Assembly (NCBI GenBank): GCA_050246115.1
Contig: JBFWWP010000002.1
Span: forward strand, 1-64,000
Length of the DNA stretch: 64,000 nucleotides
Direction: 5' to 3'
Source of the DNA: JBFWWP01 sp050246115
GTDB taxonomy: Bacteria > Planctomycetota > UBA8108 > UBA1146 > JAJFFE01
Part shown: positions 57,149 through 64,000 of the stretch, piece by piece
Layout: each line of letters begins with the position of its first letter
Numbering within the stretch: the stretch's first letter is position 1
Translations under genes and position numbers: made by a program
The notes under the pieces: model-generated
What the model saw: the letters and a program-made list of their open reading frames with translations, nothing else
Databases searched by the model: none
Told to the model about the DNA's origin: nothing

Positions 57149-57871
57149 GTGGTAGCACCGGCTGACGCTCCCGCTCTGCTCGCGCGGCTCCTCACGGGGG
57201 ATCTACCGCTATCTACGTGGAACGCGTTCGTCGTCGAGCACGGAGCCACCATCGACCTCACCGGGGTAAACCTCGCGTCGCAGATGCTGAGTGGGATCTC
57301 GTTCACGCGTTGCCGCATGAGCGGGGCGAACTTCCAACGTTCGTGTCTGCAGAACGCGGATCTCTCCTACACCGAGCTCTCCGGCGCGAACTTCGCAGGG
57401 GCTGACTTGCGGGGCGCCCTGCTGTGCCACGCTCGGTGTCAGCGTGCCGACTTCCAGGAGGCCGAGATGCGAGGGGCTGACCTCTCGTGGGCCAAGCTCG
57501 CCAGCAGCAACCTGACGGGGGTCGACCTGAATCTCGTGAAGCTGTGGAAGACGGACCTTCGCGGCGCGCAACATGGGCAGCTGGAGGCCTCGGCCGGCAC
57601 CGACTTCATGGGCGTGACGAACGCGATCGGACAGGCGATCCAGACTCGCATGGTCCCGTTCCCTCGGATGCTGCGGGTGGTGGGGGCGATGGCGGGCGTG
57701 CCGCACCATTGGCGTGGCACCGAAGCGTCGGCCCCGATGGTGTCCTTGCCGGACCCGGAGGAGGATCCGGCAGCCTTCCTGGAAGCCAAGATCCAGGAGT
57801 TCGGGTTCAAGAAGATGCCGCGCTGTAGCGAGGATGGCTCCCTCCTGTACGTCGAGGTCGCTCGCCCCTGA
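57149..57871 (+). CDS. Pentapeptide-repeat protein
   Basis: From GTG 57149 (AAGGAG eight bases upstream) the product has 240 residues. The first half has about 14 A(D/N)LXX-type pentapeptides (residues 25-130: LTGVNLASQML, SGANFQRSC, NADLSYTEL, SGANFAGADLRGALL, RGADLSWAKL, SSNLTGVDL), which form a right-handed square helix. The second half is not repetitive and includes SLPDPEEDPAAFLEAKIQEFGFKKM. Pentapeptide proteins can mimic DNA or bind partners, for example DNA gyrase, but no function can be assigned here. Confidence 0.75.
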   Translation: MVAPADAPALLARLLTGDLPLSTWNAFVVEHGATIDLTGVNLASQMLSGISFTRCRMSGANFQRSCLQNADLSYTELSGANFAGADLRGALLCHARCQRADFQEAEMRGADLSWAKLASSNLTGVDLNLVKLWKTDLRGAQHGQLEASAGTDFMGVTNAIGQAIQTRMVPFPRMLRVVGAMAGVPHHWRGTEASAPMVSLPDPEEDPAAFLEAKIQEFGFKKMPRCSEDGSLLYVEVARP

Positions 57872-58341
57872 CCGACGTTCCCAGAGTCGCCGGCCGAAAA
57901 CACTTGCGTCGCCACCGCCCCCGGAGCCGCCGGGGCGCCGTCGCGATTCCTTTCGCGCCACTCCCGGTCGGAGACAGCCGGCGGAGGGCGACTCCGACCC
58001 TCCGGACGGTGCCCCCGAACCAGACCGTTGCCCACCGCCTTGTCAAGGATTTCGCAACGGGTTATGGACATCCGAAGCGATTCTGTGAAAAATCGAGGTC
58101 ACGGCAACGGCACCCGCCTGGCCTGTAACGGTTCTCCGCTCGCGCGGTACGACGTTGCGGGTGGCCGTCGGGCTCCGCTGTCCGGCCACACGCGCTCGGA
58201 CCGATTCCTCGAGAGAGGCTCGGATCCATCCGAGTCCCGCAGTCCGGAAACGGCGACAGTGGGGACTGCCGGGTGGCCAAAGCTGGCCCGACGGCTGAGT
58301 CGGGTCACGTGACCGAGACGGGCTCTGGAAGGGGGTTGATC
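57872..58341. other. Intergenic region before the small DUF5678-like gene
   Basis: About 470 bases with no supported gene. A good promoter candidate lies at 58040-58068. Downstream of it the leader of about 270 bases is Ser/Arg-rich in translation and shows no start site. Confidence 0.55.
58040..58068 (+). promoter_or_regulatory. Candidate sigma70-type promoter
   Basis: TTGTCA (58040-58045) and TATGGA (58063-58068) are 17 bases apart, upstream of the gene at 58342. Confidence 0.45.
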
Positions 58342-58602
58342 ATGGCGGACCTGTTGGACATCCGAGAGATTCTCACACGCTTCCCCCGGCACTACGTCTT
58401 GCTGGACCGTTGTCGTTTCGACGAGTTCCACGAGGTCACGCAGGGACGCGTCGTACGGGCGAGTTCGGAACGCGACCAGGTGTACAACGCCCTGCGAGAG
58501 CATCCCAACAGCGTGATCATCTACACCGGCCCCGTCGGGAGCGATCTCGAGGGCGCTTTCCTCGATCACGGCCGTGTTTGGGAGGCCTGCGCCGCCGACT
58601 GA
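58342..58602 (+). CDS. Small protein resembling DUF5678
   Basis: The 86-residue product has a pattern like small DUF5678-type proteins: LLDRCRFDEFHEV, GRVVRASSERDQVYNAL and VIIYTGPVG, with a beta-alpha-beta feel. In that family a GKVVA-like strand followed by a helix is common. The function is unknown. GGAAGGGGG lies before ATG 58342. It has no signal peptide. The promoter at 58040 could serve it, leaving a long leader. It precedes the HU gene on the same strand by 330 bases. Confidence 0.6.
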   Translation: MADLLDIREILTRFPRHYVLLDRCRFDEFHEVTQGRVVRASSERDQVYNALREHPNSVIIYTGPVGSDLEGAFLDHGRVWEACAAD

Positions 58603-58932
58603 TCGCCGACGGCCCGCGCCCCCTCGAGTCCGGCGAGACCCCCCGGTTTACCGGCCGGGGTTGCTCGGTCCGCGCAATCGACTCACCTCCACGAACTCCA
58701 ACAAAAACAGGAACTTGCTAAACCCACGGGCGGCCCGGCCCGATGATCTTTCGGAAGGGCCGACGGTCCGCGCCGATCCGCCGGGAGAAAGTGCAAGCCG
58801 GGTTGAAGCCCCCTTGTGGCTGTGATACGTTGATCCTCTGTAAACCTCTGAAGACTATGAACCTAGACGCTTGCCCACGATCCTCCGCGCAGGACCGGGT
58901 TGCTCGAGACAGGACGGGATTGGAAGGACGGC
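58603..58932. other. Intergenic leader of the HU gene
   Basis: About 330 bases without a gene. The middle is AT-rich for this genome (AACAAAAACAGGAACTTGC near 58701-58719, and GATACGTTGATCC near 58823), so a promoter is likely here, but I could not choose one with good -35/-10 spacing. Confidence 0.45.
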
Positions 58933-59271
58933 ATGCAAACCATCACCAAGCGTGACCTGGTCCAGCTCATCGCCGAGAAGACGAATGTTCAACAGCAGAA
59001 GGCAAAGGAAGTCATTCAGAGCTTCCTCGATGAGATCATTTCCGAACTAGCCAAGGGTAACCGTCTCGAGTTTCGAGACTTCGGAGTTTTCGAGCCACGC
59101 AGCAAAGCGCCGCGACTCGCCCGAAACCCGCGTACCGGGGAGAAGATCCAGGTGCCGAACAAGGTCACCGTCAAGTTCAAGGCCGGTCGCATGATGAAGG
59201 AAAAGCTGCAGATGGAGGACGACGTCGAAGACAGTCCTCGCGGCGGCGCAACGGCGAGGTCCGGCTACTAG
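58933..59271 (+). CDS. HU/IHF-family DNA-binding protein
   Basis: The 112-residue protein has the HU fold: ITKRDLVQLIAEKTNV, the helical body VIQSFLDEIISELAKG, the strand RLEFRDFGVFEPR, and the DNA-binding arm APRLARNPRTGEKIQVP with its conserved RNP. A 20-residue acidic/Gly-rich tail extends beyond the usual end. HU bends and compacts DNA; the IHF-like GDFGVFE to RDFGVFE change leaves the choice between HU and IHF open. GGAAGGA precedes ATG 58933. The 3' end is followed directly by a strong hairpin. Confidence 0.9.
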   Translation: MQTITKRDLVQLIAEKTNVQQQKAKEVIQSFLDEIISELAKGNRLEFRDFGVFEPRSKAPRLARNPRTGEKIQVPNKVTVKFKAGRMMKEKLQMEDDVEDSPRGGATARSGY

Positions 59272-59273
59272 GC

Positions 59274-59305
59274 CCAAGGCAAGCGCGTCCCTGCGCTTGC
59301 CTTGG
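59274..59305 (+). terminator. Strong hairpin, candidate terminator of the HU gene
   Basis: CCAAGGCAAGCGC and GCGCTTGCCTTGG form a perfect 13-bp stem with a 6-base loop, starting two bases after the HU stop. There is no T-tract. A shorter CAAGCGC/GCGCTTG hairpin is found before tsaE, so it may be part of an interspersed repeat that doubles as terminator. Confidence 0.55.
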
Positions 59306-59323
59306 CGGCGCCGGCTTTGGTGG

Positions 59324-59346
59324 AGGGGGCTTTCGCAAAGCCCCCT
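59324..59346. repeat. Repeat R2 hairpin, second copy
   Basis: AGGGGGCTTT and AAAGCCCCCT pair around CGC. The same hairpin with loop shortened by one base is at 36364-36385, in the same flanking context. Confidence 0.8.
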
Positions 59347-59450
59347 CGTGGCCGCGGCGCCCGGGCCCCACGCCTACCACCACCGTGGCGCGGCGAAGCC
59401 GCTTCCGCATCACCCACAAACGCCAACCTTCGCCTTCGGTGCGCCACGCG

Positions 59451-59540
59451 CGAACCCGCGCTCCTCTTTCCCGCCCAGCGAACCCGCGTTCCTCTCTCCC
59501 GCCCTAAGCAAACCCGCGTTCCTCTCACCCGCCCTCTAAG
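59451..59540 (+). repeat. Three tandem units of 28-32 bases
   Basis: Units start CGAACCCGCG or CAAACCCGCG, continue TTCCTCT, and end CCCGCCC(T)AAG, at 59451-59478, 59479-59508 and 59509-59540. Confidence 0.8.
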
Positions 59541-59545
59541 CACCC

Positions 59546-59623
59546 ACGCGACGCATACGCAAAGGCCCACGTCCATCGGCACGCCCTGGCGCGCCCTGGG
59601 AGCGCGGACAGCCTGTCCGCATC
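59546..59623 (-). repeat. Interspersed repeat R1, copy C
   Basis: On the minus strand it carries GATGCGGACAGGCTGTCCGC followed by GCTCCCAGGGCGCGCCAGGG and a GCGTATGCGTCGCGT end, matching copies A and B near 4075-4327. Confidence 0.7.
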
Positions 59624-59806
59624 CTGGCTTCGCGCCACGGAACCTCCGCATACCGCCCGGGCCCCACGCCTACCACCACCGTGGCGCGGCGAAGCCGCTT
59701 CCGCTTTGCTCGTTGCGGGCGCCCCGGTTCCGGATCACCGCTCAAGTCCAGGCGCACACTTCCGATAACAGAGTGTCGCCAGAACTTGAGAAAGGGGGCT
59801 CGACCC

Positions 59807-60868
59807 GTGGACCGGAACCCAACCCTGCGGCGGAAGACCATTCTCATCACGGGAGGCACCGGCACGATCGGCTCGGAGATCGTCCGGCAGGTTCTCGCGC
59901 ACGACCCCCAAGTGGTTCGTATCTTCAGTCGCGACGAGACCAAGCAGGCCGAACTGCGGCTCACCCTCCCGCGAGACGCTCCGGTCCGATTCCTCGTGGG
60001 CGACGTGCGCGACCCCCAACGCTTGCGGTGCGCGCTCGACGGCGTCGATGTCGTGTACCACGCGGCTGCCCTCAAGCACGTCCCATCGTGCGAGTACAAC
60101 CCGTTCGAAGCGGTGCAGACGAACGTGCTCGGCACGCAGAACGTGATTCAGGCGGCGCGCGAAGCGGGCGTTCGTCGCCTTACGTGCATCTCGACCGACA
60201 AGGCCGTCAACCCGACCAACACCATGGGCGCGACCAAGCTTCTGGCCGAGAATCTCGTGCGTGCGTCGCAGGATTGGAACCCACGACTCAACCTCAGTGT
60301 CGTTCGTTTCGGCAACGTCCTCGGTTCGCGTGGTTCGTTGCTCCCCATGCTCGCGCGTCAGATGGAAGAACTGCGCGAGGTCCACGTGACGGCTCCCGAG
60401 ATGACGCGTTTCATGATGACGACCGCCGAGGCGGTACAGCTGGTTCTCGAGGCCAGCCGCCGCAGTCGCGGTGGGGAGTTGTTCGTGCTCAAGATGCCGG
60501 CCTTGCGCACCGGTGATCTGGTGCGGGTGTTCGTCGAGGAGTACTGTGAGCGACGCGGTTGGCCCGTTAGCTCGATCCATTGGCGGGTGATCGGCATGCG
60601 ACCGGGCGAGAAGTTGCACGAGGAGCTACTCACGCGGGAGGAGTGCCAGCGTCTCGACGAATACCCGGATTCGTTCGTCGTACGCCCCGATTGGTTGCCC
60701 ACGCCCACACACTCCCGGGATACGACGTGCGGCGTGCCGGCGAGCTGCGATTCCTCCCGGTGTCGGTTGGCCGACGACGAGCAGATTCGCCAGCTCATCG
60801 AGGCTTCGGGAGTGTTCGCACAGTTGACCGTGCCGATAGGCGATGCCATGGAGGCCGTCAGATCGTGA
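59807..60868 (+). CDS. UDP-N-acetylglucosamine 4,6-dehydratase-like SDR enzyme
   Basis: The 353-residue protein is a soluble extended SDR of the CapE/PseB/CapD group. The NAD(P) site is ITGGTGTIGSEIV, followed by DVRDPQRL, HAAALKHVPSCEYNP and the catalytic ISTDKAVNPTNTMGATK, with Met where classical SDRs have Tyr. RFGNVLGSRGS and MRPGEKLHEELL also fit. It would convert a UDP-sugar to its 4-keto-6-deoxy form. The last 40 residues carry four extra cysteines. The start is GTG 59807 after AAAGGGGG. It overlaps the aminotransferase gene by four bases, which fits a two-step amino-sugar route. Confidence 0.85.
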   Translation: MDRNPTLRRKTILITGGTGTIGSEIVRQVLAHDPQVVRIFSRDETKQAELRLTLPRDAPVRFLVGDVRDPQRLRCALDGVDVVYHAAALKHVPSCEYNPFEAVQTNVLGTQNVIQAAREAGVRRLTCISTDKAVNPTNTMGATKLLAENLVRASQDWNPRLNLSVVRFGNVLGSRGSLLPMLARQMEELREVHVTAPEMTRFMMTTAEAVQLVLEASRRSRGGELFVLKMPALRTGDLVRVFVEEYCERRGWPVSSIHWRVIGMRPGEKLHEELLTREECQRLDEYPDSFVVRPDWLPTPTHSRDTTCGVPASCDSSRCRLADDEQIRQLIEASGVFAQLTVPIGDAMEAVRS

Positions 60869-62022
60869 ACGATTGGCGTATCCCGCTCTCGAGACCCGAT
60901 ATCGACGCCAGTGATCGCGCCGCGGTACTGCGCGTGCTCGACACTCCGTGGCTGAGTCTTGGCCCCGAGAACGATGCTCTCGAGTCGGAGTTCAGTGAGT
61001 TCTTCGGGGGCTTACCGGTCGCCACCGTCGCCAACGGCACTGCCGGCCTGTTTCTGGCTCTTCGAGCCCTCGGCTTTCGCGGCGGGCAAGTGCTCACCCC
61101 TTCGTTCGGTTTCATCGGCACCGCGCACGCGATTCGCCTTGCGGGGGGTGAGCCGCGATTCGTGGAGGTATCACCCGAGACGCTCTGTGTGACCCCGGAG
61201 ACGCTCGACGAGGCCTACACCCCGGAGTGTCGAGCGGTCCTCCCGGTCGATGTCTTCGGGACTCCGCTCGCGATGGAGAACGTGGCCGCTTGGGCGCGAG
61301 ACCGTGGACTCCTGTTGGTCGAGGACGCGTGCGAAGCGCTCGGAGCGCGTCGTTCCGGCCAGCGAGTGGGCACCATGGCCCCCGCGAGCGTGTTCGCGTT
61401 CTACCCCAACAAGCAGATGACGACGGGCGAAGGCGGGCTCGTGGTGTGCCAAGATCCCAACGTAGCGGGGCAGATTCGGAGCCGTCGCAACCAGGGCCGC
61501 GGCCCTGGTGAGTTTCAGTTCGTGGGCGAAGGCTTCAACTTCCGCCTCACGGAGATGCAAGCGGGCCTCGGCCGATCCCAGCTGCGCCGCTTGCCGAGCT
61601 TCTTGGAGCAGCGCCGCCGAGTTGCGACCGACTACAACGAACGCCTGGCAGAGGTCCCGGGCCTCGCGGTCCTGCCAGCGGTACCCGCCGGCGACGAGCG
61701 CAGCTGGTTCGTCTTCGTGGTCTTCGTCGAACAGCCGGAGTGGCGCGCCCGCGCCCGGGCGGCGCTGGCCGAGCGGGGGATCCAAACCGCCCCCTACTTC
61801 CCGGCCATCCACGACCTAGGTGGCTACCGAGATCCGGGCCTCCGGGGGTCCCCGCTCCGGTTCACCAGCGAAGTCTCGAGCCGATCTTTTGCAATTCCCT
61901 TCCACAACCGCCTCGAAGTGAGCGAGATCGACGAGGTGTGCGAGACCCTCGCGACGGCCCTCCGCGGGCTTGGTGGAACCCACGGGTTTTCCCTACAAAC
62001 ACTTCCCGCCTTGACCTCGTAA
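60865..62022 (+). CDS. DegT/DnrJ/EryC1/StrS-family sugar aminotransferase
   Basis: The 385-residue PLP enzyme has the family order: WLSLGPENDALESEF, ANGTAGLFLALRALG, TPSFGFIGTAHAI, VEDACEALGA (D154), the PLP lysine K183 in FYPNKQMTTGEGG, and RNQGRGPGEFQFVGEGFNFR. It would aminate the 4-keto sugar made by the preceding enzyme, giving a building block for surface glycans. GTG 60865 overlaps the dehydratase stop (GTGA). No acetyltransferase or glycosyltransferase follows within the window. Confidence 0.88.
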   Translation: MNDWRIPLSRPDIDASDRAAVLRVLDTPWLSLGPENDALESEFSEFFGGLPVATVANGTAGLFLALRALGFRGGQVLTPSFGFIGTAHAIRLAGGEPRFVEVSPETLCVTPETLDEAYTPECRAVLPVDVFGTPLAMENVAAWARDRGLLLVEDACEALGARRSGQRVGTMAPASVFAFYPNKQMTTGEGGLVVCQDPNVAGQIRSRRNQGRGPGEFQFVGEGFNFRLTEMQAGLGRSQLRRLPSFLEQRRRVATDYNERLAEVPGLAVLPAVPAGDERSWFVFVVFVEQPEWRARARAALAERGIQTAPYFPAIHDLGGYRDPGLRGSPLRFTSEVSSRSFAIPFHNRLEVSEIDEVCETLATALRGLGGTHGFSLQTLPALTS

Positions 62023-62141
62023 ATCTACTCGCCGCGAGGGTTCCCCTTCGGAGGCGGCCGGAAATCCCGGCGGCGTGGGATCTGTTCCGTGACAGCGCCG
62101 CGCCGCCAAACTATGATGGCGCGGGTCCGGTGGGCGGCCCG

Positions 62142-62179
62142 CAGCCGTGTCCACCTGGGGGGGGGGCGTGGGGCCGCCC
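62142..62179. repeat. G-rich hairpin with a ten-G run
   Basis: GGGCGGCCC (62142-62150) pairs with GGGCCGCCC near 62171-62179. Between them is a run of ten G residues (62157-62166), a possible slippage site. It lies in the 288-base gap before the sigma gene, which otherwise shows no gene. Confidence 0.6.
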
Positions 62180-62310
62180 GCTCACCGCTGCGCGGGTCTC
62201 GCGCCGTCGTCATCGCGCACGTTCGGTCCTTGCCGAGACCGAACGGTCGGAATCTGCTGGGTCGATGTCGAGTGGGGTGCGGACGATCGTCGCCCCGCGA
62301 AAGGTCGGGA

Positions 62311-62952
62311 ATGAAGTCTTCGAGACGCCGATCTCCGGATGCTCCCGCCGTGGCCAGCGACGACGCGGGCGTCGTCGCTCGTGCGCTCGACACCAGCACC
62401 GAGGAAGACCGTCAGCTGGTCGCACGCTCGATCTATGGGGACACGAACGCCTTCGCGCAGTTGGTGGCCAAGTACCAGGACCGGACCCTGGCCATCGCTC
62501 GGCACTTCGTCTACGAAGAGGAAGCCGCGCGGGACGTTGCCCAGGAGGCCTTTCTGCGAGTCTACCGAAGTCTCCACCAGTTCGACCTCACGATGCGCTT
62601 CTACACCTGGTTCTATCGCATCGTGGTCCATCTGGCGATCGACCACCTGCGACGGCAGCGGCGGTCGCCAATGAACGTAGGCGACTTTCGTACGCTGCGG
62701 CACGCGTCACCGGGTGGGAGCTCGGATCGAGTGGAGCGCATGGAGACGAGTCGCGACGTTCACCGCGTGCTCCGACAGGTGCCGGAGAGCTACCGGCAGC
62801 TTCTCGTGTTGCGTGACTTCGAGGGGTTCACCTCCAAGGAGATTTCGGACATCGCGGGCTGGAATCACGCTACGGTCCGGTGGCGGCTGCACCGGGCGCG
62901 CCAGATCTTTCGTGAACTCTGGGAAGCGGAAGGGCTGTCGAGCGATGTTTGA
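62311..62952 (+). CDS. ECF-family sigma factor, RpoE-like
   Basis: The 213-residue protein has region 2 (AFAQLVAKYQDRTLAIARHF, EAARDVAQEAFLRVYRSLHQF and the -10-contact TWFYRIVVHLAIDHLRR) and region 4 (LPESYRQLLVLRDFEGF as VPESYRQLLVLRDFEGFTSK, and the HTH GWNHATVRWRLHRARQIF). It is closer to RpoE-type than the sigma at 9418. An N-terminal extension of about 40 Ser/Arg/Ala-rich residues precedes region 2. GGTCGGGA lies before ATG 62311; the frame opens at 62089. The anti-sigma gene overlaps its last eight bases. Confidence 0.88.
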   Translation: MKSSRRRSPDAPAVASDDAGVVARALDTSTEEDRQLVARSIYGDTNAFAQLVAKYQDRTLAIARHFVYEEEAARDVAQEAFLRVYRSLHQFDLTMRFYTWFYRIVVHLAIDHLRRQRRSPMNVGDFRTLRHASPGGSSDRVERMETSRDVHRVLRQVPESYRQLLVLRDFEGFTSKEISDIAGWNHATVRWRLHRARQIFRELWEAEGLSSDV

Positions 62953-63583
62953 CTCCGCATCCGAACGACCGCTGACCTCCACCCCGCAAGTCTCCGGACG
63001 ACAGGCGTGGTCCGCACCTCGGGTGTCCGTGGCTTGCGAGAGCGTGGAGATCGCGCTCGCGCGGAGGTCCCCGTCGGTCCCGTTGGCGGCGTGGGTCGAG
63101 GTCCACTTGACCCACTGCCATGAGTGTCGTCGCGAGGCGTCGGAGGCCTTGCGGCTCGAGTCGCTCGGCGGGCGGACCGAAGGCCCGGCGCGTGGCGAGC
63201 CCGACCCGCTGTTTCTCCGAACCGTCATGGCCCGCGTGACGGCCGAGGCGACCCCCGCGGATCGAGCGCGCCGCCGAGTGCGTCGGCAGCGAGTCGCCGC
63301 GTTGGTTGCGGTATGTGTCCTGTCCGCCAGCACGGCCTGGATCGGTTCGACCACGAGGTTCGAGTCCGGAACGCCGCAGGCCGCGGACCGGGCTGAGCAC
63401 GCCCCTTCCGGGGGCACGCAACGACAGGCTGCCGGAGGAGCCGACGCGGGGATCATGGCGGCCGGGGGTACCGATCGTTGGGACTCCGCATTCGGTAGGT
63501 CGCACGAGGCTGCGGCTCGGAAGAGCGCGTGGCTACTCGTGAGCGTTGCCGATGGCACCGGGAAGGAAGTTCTGAGTTTCTGA
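62945..63583 (+). CDS. Anti-sigma factor with zinc-finger motif and one membrane helix
   Basis: The 212-residue protein carries H-x3-C-x2-C in HLTHCHEC (about 58-65), the zinc-binding anti-sigma signature, and one membrane helix (about 117-135, VAALVAVCVLSASTAW). The outer part is short and Gly/Ala-rich with a final LLVSVADGTGKEVLSF strand. It would hold the preceding ECF sigma at the membrane. It overlaps the sigma gene by eight bases and the following gene at TGATG (63581-63585), so three genes are coupled. The order sigma, anti-sigma, HtrA-like recalls the rpoE-rseA-mucD module. Confidence 0.8.
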   Translation: MFDSASERPLTSTPQVSGRQAWSAPRVSVACESVEIALARRSPSVPLAAWVEVHLTHCHECRREASEALRLESLGGRTEGPARGEPDPLFLRTVMARVTAEATPADRARRRVRRQRVAALVAVCVLSASTAWIGSTTRFESGTPQAADRAEHAPSGGTQRQAAGGADAGIMAAGGTDRWDSAFGRSHEAAARKSAWLLVSVADGTGKEVLSF

Positions 63584-64000
63584 TGGCACGGAACCGTTGT
63601 CGGATCGCCACGCTGTTGGTTCTCGCGGCGCTCTCGGGTGCCGCTCCGGTGGCTCATTGCCAATCGGACGACGGGCTCGACCTGGGCGGCGTCATTGAGC
63701 GGCTCGCCGACCGGATCGCGCCTTCGGTGGTCGGGGTGCGAGTGGTCGAGCGCGGGAGCCGCCCCGGCGCCGATCCGGAGGGGCGCCCCGCGCCCCTGAC
63801 GTCGCCCGCCATCCGCGTTCTCGTCAGCGTGTCGGGTATCGTGCTGACGAAGACGGGAGACGTGGCGACCCTGTTGAAGGACGGACTCCCCGCGGCGCAG
63901 CACGGTGGGGAAGTCTCGCTCGAGGTGACCTTCGCGAGCGGTGAAGTTTGCCGCGCCGACTGGGTCGCCACCGATCGTGCCTCAGGGGTGACCATCGTTC
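63583..64000 (+). CDS. HtrA/trypsin-like exported protein, 3' end cut by window
   Basis: The frame starts at ATG 63583, overlapping the anti-sigma stop, and is open to the window end (139 codons). A signal peptide (IATLLVLAALSGAAPVAHC) is followed by IERLADRIAPSVVGVRVV, the usual start of HtrA/DegP proteases, and VTFASGEVCRADWVATDRAS, a trypsin-like core strand. The segment where HtrA has LTNAHVV, with the catalytic His, reads IVLTKTGDVATLL here, so the His is missing. It may be an inactive, ligand-binding HtrA relative that senses envelope stress for the sigma operon. The Ser and Asp of the site lie beyond the window. Confidence 0.7.
   Translation, partial: MARNRCRIATLLVLAALSGAAPVAHCQSDDGLDLGGVIERLADRIAPSVVGVRVVERGSRPGADPEGRPAPLTSPAIRVLVSVSGIVLTKTGDVATLLKDGLPAAQHGGEVSLEVTFASGEVCRADWVATDRASGVTIV

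Larger units (their letters stand above)
59359..59704 (+). repeat. Exact 50-base direct repeat
   Basis: Copies are 59359-59408 and 59655-59704, identical at all 50 positions, each beginning GCCCGGGCCCCACGCC and ending GAAGCCGCTTCCGC. They flank the tandem repeats and R1 copy C, so the interval may have moved or duplicated as a unit. Confidence 0.9.
59272..59806. other. Dense block of interspersed and local repeats
   Basis: About 535 bases with no gene. In order it holds the HU terminator hairpin, the R2 hairpin (59324-59346), a 50-base direct repeat (59359-59408 and 59655-59704), three tandem 28-32-base units (59451-59540) and R1 copy C (59546-59623). The long frames here are Pro/Arg/Thr-rich shadows. 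Confidence 0.75.

Noticed and set aside
58603..58932. Known riboswitch or small RNA in the HU leader
   Set aside because: No known riboswitch core could be recognised, and the AT-rich part is better explained as promoter DNA.

Overview
The window is a high-GC bacterial chromosome segment, most likely from a member of the Planctomycetota or a close relative. The evidence is a secreted protein ending in two dockerin-like repeats of the GDVNxDGSVNIPDV type, many large secreted orphan proteins (PQQ-like, vWA, PEGA, P-domain), ECF sigma/anti-sigma pairs, lipobox lipoproteins and an LpxH-like enzyme pointing to a diderm envelope. TGA is an ordinary stop here (for example at the gatA/gatB overlap). 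No rRNA, CRISPR array, phage or insertion sequence was seen.

Region 1-2533 is accessory DNA. Small promoterless genes on one strand are separated by four palindromic sites with integron attC architecture. They include a PIN toxin with an in-frame TGA beside its intact antitoxin and an HD-like protein. I read this as a piece of an integron cassette array without its integrase. Next comes a secreted thioredoxin-like gene, also cut by an in-frame TGA (2945-3850), then a repeat-rich stretch (3851-4404).

Region 4405-12000 holds a PF10023-type peptidase lipoprotein, a pair of opposed-strand membrane-associated GTPases, an ECF sigma/anti-sigma operon with its own candidate ECF promoter, and comF. 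Region 12126-19196 is a translation block: tRNA-Met(CAT), rpmB, gatC, gatA, gatB, an M29 aminopeptidase and an ABC-F ATPase. Region 19262-28524 carries envelope or secreted proteins: a PATAN/TPR/PEGA protein, an exported orphan, a metzincin-like lipoprotein and two tandem vWA proteins. Region 28984-36965 has the membrane pyrophosphatase hppA, rsfS, two paralogous PQQ-like secreted proteins and tsaE.

Region 37103-44856 combines a BioD/DRTGG protein, a Ser/Thr kinase with a zinc ribbon, a 75-residue protein overlapping a membrane-anchored SbcC/Rad50-like ATPase, and a tightly overlapping lpxH-like/STAS/miaA operon. Region 44965-57871 has a small lipoprotein, hslVU (reverse strand), the dockerin protein, lysS, an aminotransferase, a carboxymuconolactone-decarboxylase-like protein, an orphan parA overlapping a TPR-metallopeptidase gene, and small genes including a pentapeptide-repeat protein. 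Region 58342-64000 has a small protein, an HU protein, a dense repeat block, a nucleotide-sugar dehydratase/aminotransferase pair, and an ECF sigma/anti-sigma operon running into an HtrA-like gene cut by the window end.

Several dispersed non-coding repeat families recur between genes (about 4075-4327, 25457-25590, 36250-36445, 42666-42735, 59274-59704). They look like genome-wide interspersed elements. Start codons were chosen by Shine-Dalgarno sites and overlaps; where this differs from the longest frame the entry says so.
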